DNA of 64,000 nt from Ophiostoma sp. CBS 140.51 (Eukaryota > Ascomycota > Sordariomycetes > Ophiostomatales > Ophiostomataceae). Of the stretch, positions 56,201-64,000 are shown one piece after another (the stretch's first letter is position 1; each line of letters opens with the position of its first letter). Made by a program: the position numbers and the translations under genes. The notes under the pieces were generated by a model, which made no database searches, was not told the origin of the DNA, and saw only the letters and a program-made list of their open reading frames with translations. The stretch spans positions 51,127 to 115,126 of the forward strand of contig JANSLP010000082.1 in assembly GCA_029298735.1 (NCBI GenBank), written 5' to 3'.

Positions 56201-58027
56201 CCAGAGCCCGAGGCGCCGCCCTCAGCGTTGGGGTTGTACATCTTCTTGGCCATGGCGACGGCCGAGGCGTGAAGACCGTCGGTGTGCTTCTGGTCCTCAG
56301 CCTCGGGGCCGATAGACGGGTGCGAGGTGTACATCTGGCGGCCCATGTTGGTGTAGGGAACAGAACCGGCATCTCCAACGTAGCTGACGCGGTTGCTAGC
56401 AGTACCGCGCGACCTGGCCGAAGCATTGTGGGCGATAGTCGCAGCGCTGAGGGCGTTGGCAGCGGAAACCTTGGGATCCGGCGGGCTGCTGGCCAGGACG
56501 GACGATGTGGTGCTGTCGGGGTAGTGCGATGACAGGCTCTTCTGCTGGCGCATGGTGAGCGGGCTGGACTGAGCCCGGTTACGTGTGCGCATTGAGAGGC
56601 TGCCACCACCAGCGGCCGAGGTCGCGCCGGAAAGCGAAGCAGCAGCGGCGTTCGAGGCTAGGCCGGACTGCTGGTTCGAGCTCAGGTTGGAAGCCTGCTT
56701 CATGGCACCCTTGGCGGCGCGAAGAGACGGCTGGTGGCCAAGAGCAGCAATTTCGGGGATCGGCTTCTCGGGAGGCGCGGAAGCTCTCTTGGCAGATAGG
56801 ATCTGGCTGTTGCGGAAGGCCTGGGTGGCCGCCGAGTTGCCCCAACCGGCGGTCGAGTGTCCTGAGGGCTTGGTCGCCATATTGCTGGAGGCGTTGGCGT
56901 TGTTTGCAGCAGCTGCGTTGTTGGCGGCGGCAGCGCTATCTTCGGCCAAAGTGGGAGACGGAAGCTCGGGCGAGTCGGCGTTTATGGGCGACGATTGCGT
57001 GGCGTTTCTGGAGCGCGCCTCGGGCGACGAAGCGGCCTTTCCAGCTGCGGGTTTCGCGAAAAGAGCAGCACTGGCAGCGGCGGCTGCCTGCGTGGCTGCT
57101 TTCAGGGAGTCCGGGTTGACGGGTCCGCTGGTATCGAGAATGGGTGGCGGGCTCTTGACCTTGGAAGCCGTCAAGGCAGCAGAGTTGGTGCTGTCTAGCT
57201 TGACGCCGACGGTAGGGAATGAGGGCAGACTGCGAGGGTCTGCATAAACCAGGCGGCCAGAATGGTCTTTAATATGGGAGGAAAAGCGTGTTAGTCGTCA
57301 AAGAAGTCAAGAAATATCAATGTAGAGATTAAAATGCGGGATGCGGGACGCGGGATGTAGTGTGTAAGAGGCGAGTTTATGGGTTATTGGGATGCCGCTG
57401 TGCTATTTGGCAGGGGTGTCTAATATAATATATCCGGAATTCTGGGGATACGACAACGCTGAACCAGCAGATTGTATCCAAAAGAAGAGGCGAGAACGAG
57501 ACACCCAGACACAGAATGAGGGGTGATTTGCGTTCGAATAGGCAAGGGAGGAGGGGACGTGAGGGAAACAGAGTGAAGAGAATCTTGCTAGTGCTGAATG
57601 CGCAATGCGGACACGAGGACAATGTGCAGAAACCGCAGAAGCAGACGCAGAAGCAGACACAAGAACAGAAATCAAGGCCTGGTCTGGCCCTGCAGCATGT
57701 GCCTGTTGCTGTTTGCCGTTCACTCTTGCGTTGCATGCAAATCAATCCGCACCCTTGTACGTCGCCACTTGGAGATGCAATGGGAACCAGGGAGCTGAAT
57801 TGAGCTTCCTTGGATTTGATTTGACGTTGGAGAAACACGAGGGGATTGATGAAAGTTGATGTTGTTTTCTTTTCTTTTTGTGCACACATACGCACGCCTG
57901 TTCCTGCTCAATGCAACTCACCTGGCGGAATATGGGCCTGCTGCTGTTGCTGCCTCGAGGAATACGAAGTCCCGCTGTCGCGAGGCGCAGGCTGGCGTTG
58001 CGCCGCCGTGGACCCGGTAGACGGCAT
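53224..58027 (-). CDS. EIS1: eisosome protein 1
   Basis: Matches Eis1, a component of eisosomes, the plasma-membrane furrows that organise MCC domains. Three exons are inferred: 58027-57922, 57266-55488 and 55430-53224, giving 1363 residues. Exon 1 (MPSTGSTAAQRQPAPRDSGT, then a polyglutamine run) joins to DHSGRLVYADPRSLPSFPTV, the family's conserved entry motif. The middle carries the diagnostic helical block: AMAKKMYNP, VQEQAYKLAQERLEKLHELH, RLTMRGRLRRRRSSSDSDVA, IDEQVYANSGRMPPSVIKSI and the coiled coil QAEFERQAKLRQEEEERKAE. The second half is a very long Ala/Gly/Ser/Thr-rich disordered tail with KSWLKSRFSRDRSKSAS. The first intron is unusually long (655 nt). The second (55487-55431, 57 nt) is a multiple of three with no stop. 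Confidence 0.92.
55431..55487 (-). other. in-frame 57-nt intron of EIS1
   Basis: GTAAGC donor, CTCACTAACC branch and CCGCAG acceptor; 19 codons without stop. Retention would insert a Pro/His-rich segment after the coiled coil (KQMK), just before DDKARKAEEKPEKR. Confidence 0.75.
57267..57921 (-). other. long first intron of EIS1
   Basis: 655 nt from GTGAGTTGC to CATATTAAAG, with a GACTAACACG branch site about 27 bases before the acceptor. It is ten times longer than most introns in this window. No exon or RNA gene was seen inside, though an alternative first exon or a regulatory role is possible. Confidence 0.7.
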
Positions 58028-60784
58028 GCCTTGATTGGCAGGCTGTCGGTAGCCTGCAGCTTGCAGTAATATGTGGGTTGTAGGGTAGTAGTGGAAGATG
58101 TTCGACTGCTGTTTCGTCTTTTTGCTTGTGTCGACTCGTTCTCGAGAATAATCTGTCAGATTTTAGAAGAGCTGAATTGGCGATGCTGAACGATGATGAT
58201 GCAAAGAGAATGAAGGATGTCGCCCGAGGAGAAGGAGTTGACAACAGATCTGAGATCGATATTCCTTTCTCCGGTTTTTGTTGCAGGGAAGAGAAAAGAT
58301 AAAACCAATAATAAAAAAAAGATAAAAAAAAGATGGGATGGAGAGGAATGGAACGGGAGAAAATGAAAAGGGCGAGGGGACAAAAGGGCACAAAAGGACG
58401 AAAAGGGAGCCAATTGAGCGGCAACGTCAGCAAAATAAGAAGAAAAAAACAGCGAGATGCAAACGACGTCACGGCCCCAAAGTGCTGGGCTGATCATTCG
58501 AAAAAGAAGTCCGGCCGCCTAGGGAAGAGAGGAGTGAGGGAAAACGGGCGAAATGGAAAAAGGGTGAGAATGGGCCAGCAGATGGGAAAGATTAGAATGA
58601 GGATAGACGACGGGCGGTGCTTGCCTGTACCAAGTGTACTTGCTGTATTAGTGCGTGGAGCTGGTCACACACATGCCCAGGAGGTACACAAAAATGCTCC
58701 AGAAGGCAGGCGCGAACCGAGAAAGCTGGGGATGGAAGGGGCTGTTTGGTGAGATACAGGGGAAGGAAGGAGCTCTTGGGCGCTGGGGCAGGAACGACTG
58801 GGCGAAGCTCCAGAGGGGCAAATCGAACGACGTCATCGGCCGTGAGGGCCAACTGCTGGAATTGAAGGAGAATGGGCAGGGCGTGTGTAAGTACCCCCGT
58901 GCTAGCCGGGACTAGCGTCGCGCGCAGTCCAGCAGCCGGGCGCACCCATCGCAGCCCATCGGAGACACCAGGTTTTGGGTCGCACGAGATCGGTAAGTGG
59001 TCCTGCCCTACTAGTCGATTGTATGTGCATGCAAAGTCCAGTCACGACTTCCCTTTCAAGGCCCTTTGATCGTGGGGCCCGCCGCTGATCAGTGTGTGGG
59101 AAGGAGAGTACTTGTGAAGTTGGTGAGCTTGTTCGCTCTTTTCCCTGCAAGGCGTGCCCAACCTGGAATGTGCACGAGTGTGCACCTGGCACAAGGCAAG
59201 GGCGCTCGAGCGGTCTGGCCGCTGCTTTCCTGGTTCGGCACCTTATCTGAAATGAAGCACATCTGGAAGTACTCCGAACGGTCGTGATACCAAGAGGCAG
59301 CCCGCTCTTCATCCTGCTGTTTGCGATTGAGGATGACTACCAATGTGTGGACGTTCGTGTCTTCCTCTTTCTCACCGTCACACTTGCCAATCGCCAATCC
59401 CCCTCTGCCACCACAGCTTGTTGCTCAGTCGTGAAAATATTGTACTACTTTACGGCGACGCCAACGGAGCCCAGACGCACCTTCCGCCATTGAGAGAGCA
59501 GCGTTTTACGCCGGTCGTTCCTGCAAGACTGTGTTTGCGCGAAGACAGTCGCAGCTGCCCACAAACACAACCCACAAAATGCACGTGCTTTGCACAAAGA
59601 GACATGTCGCAGGCGAGGACGAGCTGTCTGTTGTGAGCGAGATATGCCGACCTTTCGTTTGCATAGTCGCAAAAGCTGAATAACACCCTCTCAAGCCTCT
59701 TTTTCAGCTTCCTCAGCTTCTTCGGTTCCTTCAACTGCATCCCACAGAAAAGAGACATATACGAACCTGCTCTTGGTGCATCGGCCTGGCCCACGGACCG
59801 CGAGGATCAGAGGATCCAGTCAAGGATCCAGAACCACAAAAGGGAGAAGACGCTCAAAGAGAGAAAAGAGACAACTGTGGGTCGTCTCTTTCTTCTCTCA
59901 TGCTCGTTTGTCGGCTTGCTGCCACATCAAGAGATAATCGACTTTTGAACCTGAAAGGAGGATGGAGCACTCCAAAAGCCCAAAATCCTTGGTCAGAATC
60001 ACGCTAGTCCGTTTTCGGCTTCAGTGAAGGGACCTGCGACTGCTCCACGACCAAGGAAGGTGCAACCAAAGACGACCAAAAAAGAACAAGATCTGCAAAC
60101 AAAAACAGTAAGAGAAAAATGCAGAAATTTAGTCGACTGGTCTGGATGGGCCCAGATTCAATTCAAGCCAATTCAAGGCAGACGTTCGAAAACATGCGAC
60201 GAATATAGAGTGAGCGAAAGGGGTTTGAGAGCGGGAGCGAACGAACAACCCGAACTTGGACCAACAACAGGAACAGCATGGGTAAGAAAAGAAGAATACG
60301 AGATATTGAATATTCGAGTATGCATCTAGTATGCATTAAACATGCAAGCAACCTCGTTTTCGGCATCTCCCAAGAGTTCAAAGAGCCCAGCCGCATGCAA
60401 GGCAAGTACGCTGCAGCAAAGTGGAACAGAAGGATGAAGACAAGACAGAAGACGCCATACATTGATTGCACGACGTTGCCACGAGTATCGAGACAATCTC
60501 GACAATAGACGACAGGGGTGACAGCTTGATCTGTGGCCGTGACAGGATGAGCTGCAGCCGCGAGGGGACATGTACGACGCAACTGAGACGATGTCTTGAT
60601 GTTCGGCAGTGGAACTACTGAGTACAGAGGCATAATGACTTTACTGCTGGAGATTCTCATATTCACGTGATTCGAGGACATGGACATGGTCACAGTTTGA
60701 TGGAAGCTTGTTTATACGTTGAATCGAAAAGTGGTATCATGGTCATTACTATTATCGTGGACGGTGGACGTGGTCCAGAGCTGT
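58028..60784. other. intergenic region upstream of EIS1
   Basis: About 2.75 kb, no supported gene. It is purine-rich on the + strand at 58310-58560 (EIS1 leader on the minus strand). The remainder is mixed sequence without recognisable RNA genes or repeats. Confidence 0.55.
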
Positions 60785-62222
60785 TCACTTCCTCCGGAAC
60801 CGACCTTGCAGCCAGCAGCGGTACATCTTGAGCTTCATGGCCCGGTTGACAATCAGTCGCCGGTCTACGCCCATGTTCTCGAGTGTGAAGGGAGCGTCCT
60901 CTTCTGTGAAAAGTGCTGCAGGGTCAGCAGCAGCCTCGCTGTCAGCCTCGACGGTCGTTTCGACCTTCTCGGCACCCTCAGCACCCTCCACCTTTTCAAT
61001 CGCACCCGTCCAGATCTTAACCAGCTCGTCCTTTTCGAAAAAGTACACTCGCGTGCCGTCGCCGCGAATGTAAAAGTTTTCTTCCAGGTAGCGGCCCTTG
61101 CGGAAGCGCACCTGCGCCAAGTCGCCGCGGCCGTAATCACGGAAACAGACCATGCCGCCCGGCTTGACCAGACGCGCGACATTGTCGACCGCCTGCTTCC
61201 ACTGGCTGGGCGACAGTGCCGAGAAGATAAACACTAAGATGGCAACGTCAACAGACGCCGGGCCGAGACCGGGCGGTGCCGACTCGTCGCCCGTGCCGGC
61301 CACGTCCCAGACATCGGCCTGCATGTGTTTTGTATCGTATGCCTCGTCCTTGCGCATGACGTCGACGGCCGTCTTGCTAAAGTCGCAGGCATGGATGCGG
61401 AGGTGTGGGTTGCGGTTGCGGGCCAGGATGGGGAACGCCGTGTTGCCCGCACCGGCGCCAATCTCCAGAATAGTCTTGGGTCCTGCGTCGGGCTCGCAGA
61501 CCTCGTTGAGGACAGGAAACTCTTGCTGGAGCCATTTCCGGTCCTTGAAGAAGTTGGCCGTGTTGTTCTTGTAGAACAAGTTCCACCACTTGGCCGGGTC
61601 GCCATTGAAGCGGGCTGTTACTCTCGTTAGTTGAAGGTCCAACAAAAGGTAAATATGAACGTGTGAAGGCAAAAGGGACTTGTTCAAGATTGGATCAGAT
61701 GGGAGCGAAAGACAAAATGGTGTTTGTTTGTCATCAGGAATCAGATGAACTATGCTTTAAATGTATACAAATCATCACTTCATCTTGAACAAGGGGAAAA
61801 TGTGCTTGACGTAAAAGATAATCCAGCAGTGTCAACTTACACTTATCAAAGTCGGACACGGGAGAACCCCGCTGCAGCTCGTACTGCTTCTCAGAGTACT
61901 CCTTGAAGGCGTCGTCGCTCTCGACGTGGTCCCACGCATTGTACTCAAAAACATTGTCCTCCTGCGTCAGGAACCGTTGTCCGAACATGAACGGATCCGT
62001 CCGCTTCGCATTGTTGGAGGGATCGTGGGACCGGTGGGCAGGGACTTCTGCCGGCGTTTCAGCCGAAGAAGTCGCAGGCTCGGCAGTCGTTGACTCGACA
62101 GTGGACTCGGCAGTAGACTCGACAGCCTTGCTGTCAGTCGCAGCATCACCGGTCGCGAGGGAAGCCACCGCAGAGGTGGCTGCGACCTGGGCGGGCGTGA
62201 TAGGAGCGACAGGTTCAGCCAT
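60785..62222 (-). CDS. TRM140: tRNA (cytosine-32-N3)-methyltransferase, Trm140/METTL2 type
   Basis: SAM-dependent enzyme making 3-methylcytidine at position 32 of tRNA-Thr/Ser in the cytosol. Two exons are inferred: 62222-61841 and 61614-60785, with a 226-nt intron (GTAAGT donor, CAACTAACG branch, AACAG acceptor), giving 403 residues. The junction yields PVSDFDKSRFNGDPAKWWNL, then YKNNTANFFKDRKWLQQEFP, diagnostic for the family. SAM motif I is ILEIGAGAGNTAFPIL (about 176-191), followed by IHACDFSKTAVDVM, VFIFSALSP, RLVKPGGMVCFRDYGRGDLA and the end GVDRRLIVNRAMKLKMYRCW. The first 75 residues are an Ala/Glu/Thr-rich disordered leader; the actin-binding extension of S. cerevisiae Abp140 is absent. 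It is divergent from COQ10. Confidence 0.94.
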
Positions 62223-62750
62223 TTTCAGACTGTGTGTGGGAGAAGAAAAGAAAAGAATGTGAAGAAGAGAAAAGACAACTGAATGTCTTCGTGAATATCG
62301 ACTATCAATCGCACGGGACGTTGGACCGACACGCGTGCATGTTGGGCGAAGGAGGGGAGAAAGAAAATTCACCAACGCTTGAAGAGTCCAAAGAAAAATT
62401 TTAGAGGGAGGAAAGGGGACCGCGAAAAATGGGCAGGCAAAAAAATCTTTGCTTTTTATGGTACCTGAAATTTTGGCGGGACATCCCATGTGGCTGATGC
62501 AAATTGTGTGTGGCGGGACCCACTTTAAACAGCACCCACTGACAGCGCCATCACAGGCACAAGCTACAGCCGTGTTAGGTGCTGGACAGCAGACATCGCA
62601 TCGTCACCGAGGTCGAAGCTCACGACGTCAGAGACGGACAACAGCACTCAATTGGCCCTCACAACATCGGAGATTTTTTGCACATTTTATTTTATACACA
62701 ACATCATCCATTGAGTCTATATCACCACTTGACGGGCCTCCCCTCCCACA
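62223..62750. promoter_or_regulatory. bidirectional promoter region, TRM140 / COQ10
   Basis: 528 bases between divergent start codons. One ACGCGT lies near 62331, inside ACACGCGTGC. No gene seen. Confidence 0.5.
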
Positions 62751-63665
62751 ATGGCCTCCACGAGAGCCACGGCCTCAACGGCCCTCCGCCGCTTCACATC
62801 GGGACATTGCGGCTGTCTCTCAAAGGGCATGGCCCGGCCAGCTTTTCTGGTTCCGGCAGCAAGACCGTACCACAATAAGACATTAGTAGATGCTTCAACA
62901 AGGTCTTTGCCCACAGCACCATTACGACAGAGCCCACGACCAGACATCCCTGGCCGTCGGTCACTCTTTAACTTGGCCGCCGCTGTTCTCAACCAAGCAG
63001 CATCTGGTTCGGGTGGTCCTCAACAGTCTCTGACGACAGTACGGACACTCCCATATGCCTCGGCTGATTTGTTCAAGATTATTGCCGATGTCGACGCCTA
63101 CGAAAAGTTTCTGCCGCACTGCACAACCAGCCATGTTACGCATTGGAGGAAGACCCAGGACTCGTCATCATCTTCATCCTCCTCCTCGACTTCGTCGGCC
63201 TCGTCGACTACTTCCTCCTGGCCAGCTCGTGCTGACTTGACCGTCGGCTGGGGCCCGCTCTCGCAGACCTATTCATCTCGCGTGTACTGTGTCCCCAGCC
63301 ACGGTGTCGTGGAGGCCGTGTCGGGCCGCGCTGGAGCTCCCACTTTGACAGCAGCTGAACGTGCAGAGATTGGTCTTGACAAGTCTGAAGATGAGGACGG
63401 CCGGCGGCTGGGTGCACAGACGGCGACAGACGACGACACGTTTGAGAGCCTGGTGACACGGTGGACGGTGATGCCTTTGAAGGCTGCAGAGTCATCATCT
63501 GCTGCCGGTGCAGCACCGCGAACACGAGTGGAACTGCATATTCGGTTCCAGTTCCGCAATCCACTGTACCAAATGGCGGCTGCTCAGGTTGGCAACGAGA
63601 TGGCGACCAAGATGATTGAGGCCTTTGAGACACGGGCTGCCGAGCTGCTTGGGCGAAAGTTGTGA
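62751..63665 (+). CDS. COQ10: coenzyme Q-binding protein COQ10, mitochondrial
   Basis: START/polyketide-cyclase-fold lipid carrier that binds ubiquinone and supports its synthesis and use in the respiratory chain. It is a single exon of 304 residues. The N-terminus is a basic, Ala/Ser/Arg-rich mitochondrial presequence (MASTRATASTALRRFTSGHC). Family motifs are RTLPYASADLFKIIADVDAY, EKFLPHCTTSHV, ADLTVGWGPLSQTYSSRVYC, VTRWTVMPL, ELHIRFQFRNPLYQMAA and the end KMIEAFETRAAELLGRK. Two inserts break the domain: a serine run (about residues 138-155) and an acidic loop around LDKSEDEDGRRLGAQ. The start has the ACAATGGCC context. Confidence 0.93.
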   Translation: MASTRATASTALRRFTSGHCGCLSKGMARPAFLVPAARPYHNKTLVDASTRSLPTAPLRQSPRPDIPGRRSLFNLAAAVLNQAASGSGGPQQSLTTVRTLPYASADLFKIIADVDAYEKFLPHCTTSHVTHWRKTQDSSSSSSSSSTSSASSTTSSWPARADLTVGWGPLSQTYSSRVYCVPSHGVVEAVSGRAGAPTLTAAERAEIGLDKSEDEDGRRLGAQTATDDDTFESLVTRWTVMPLKAAESSSAAGAAPRTRVELHIRFQFRNPLYQMAAAQVGNEMATKMIEAFETRAAELLGRKL

Positions 63666-64000
63666 GTCGGATGTGGAGAGTGATGATGGCGGTGGGCGAT
63701 AATGTAGTGACATTCATGATGCTTCAGAATCGCACTCAACTGTATATATTTGCATTTTATAGAGTTGTTGCAAACATAAATGATGCGTATAGACTTAGAT
63801 TACTTTATGAATCAACACAATAGACTTGCTATTGATTTCTATGATTTCCATGATTATTTCCATCGTGATTAAATTATACAAAGGTTGTTTTCAAGTAGCA
63901 GTCTCACCTCGCTCCACTCGCTCTTGCCTTTTTGCCCCTTCCATGCGAGTCACGACAGCCGTTCCGTTTTGGCCCCTGATTCGGTGCCAGTCGTACCAGC
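63666..64000. other. 3' flank of COQ10
   Basis: AT-rich 3' UTR-like sequence running to the window edge; no gene seen. Confidence 0.6.

Noticed and set aside
54910..56532. 540-codon + strand frame opposite EIS1
   Set aside because: It lies entirely within EIS1 coding sequence, with composition dictated by its Ala/Gly/Ser codons; no domain.

Overview
The window looks like nuclear DNA of a filamentous ascomycete (Pezizomycotina, probably Sordariomycetes). Coding sequence is GC-rich. Genes carry short introns (about 51-98 nt, two longer) with GTAAGT/GTATGT/GTGAGT donors and CTAAC-type branch points. Polypyrimidine tracts precede many start codons on the sense strand. Every recognised product is a typical ascomycete protein. 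I found no tRNA, rRNA, CRISPR array or intact mobile element.

Layout. 1-6831 holds no supported gene. 6832-14396: ribonucleotide reductase large subunit (RNR1, -) diverges from a TatD-type nuclease (+), which is followed by the kinetochore gene CHL4/CENP-N (-). 17325-27353: a Zn(II)2Cys6 transcription factor (+), a 1125-residue protein of unknown function (+) and an MFS drug/polyamine exporter (-). 29843-36998: prefoldin subunit 4 (-) and a CENP-W-like histone-fold protein (+) are divergent; a Yag7-like RGG protein (+) then converges on a truncated ATG2 (-). 38494-43278: a polyamine-oxidase-type flavoenzyme (-) and a serine-rich secreted-type gene with a broken frame (-). 44886-52395: recyclin RCY1 (+), the CDK7/Kin28 kinase (-) and an Sfk1/Frag1 membrane protein (+). 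53224-63665: eisosome protein EIS1 (-), and the divergent pair TRM140 (-) / COQ10 (+).

Most genes are housekeeping: DNA precursor synthesis, transcription/CDK activation, chaperone assembly, kinetochore, endocytic recycling and eisosome, tRNA modification, coenzyme Q. They form no operon-like or secondary-metabolite cluster. Functional echoes are two inner-kinetochore genes (CENP-N and CENP-W types) and plasma-membrane/endocytosis genes (RCY1, SFK1, EIS1).

The points most worth following are these. The unknown gene ending at 24659 has a UAG-CAA-CUA stop context followed by a 114-codon open extension rich in hydrophobic segments, which is a candidate for stop-codon readthrough or alternative splicing. 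The Yag7-like gene has a coding-like 21-codon segment between two in-frame UAG codons. ATG2 lacks about two thirds of the normal protein. Three ACGCGT boxes lie in the RNR1 upstream region. Three introns are multiples of three with no in-frame stop, so retained-intron proteins are possible. All splice structures are inferred by eye from splice signals and protein continuity.
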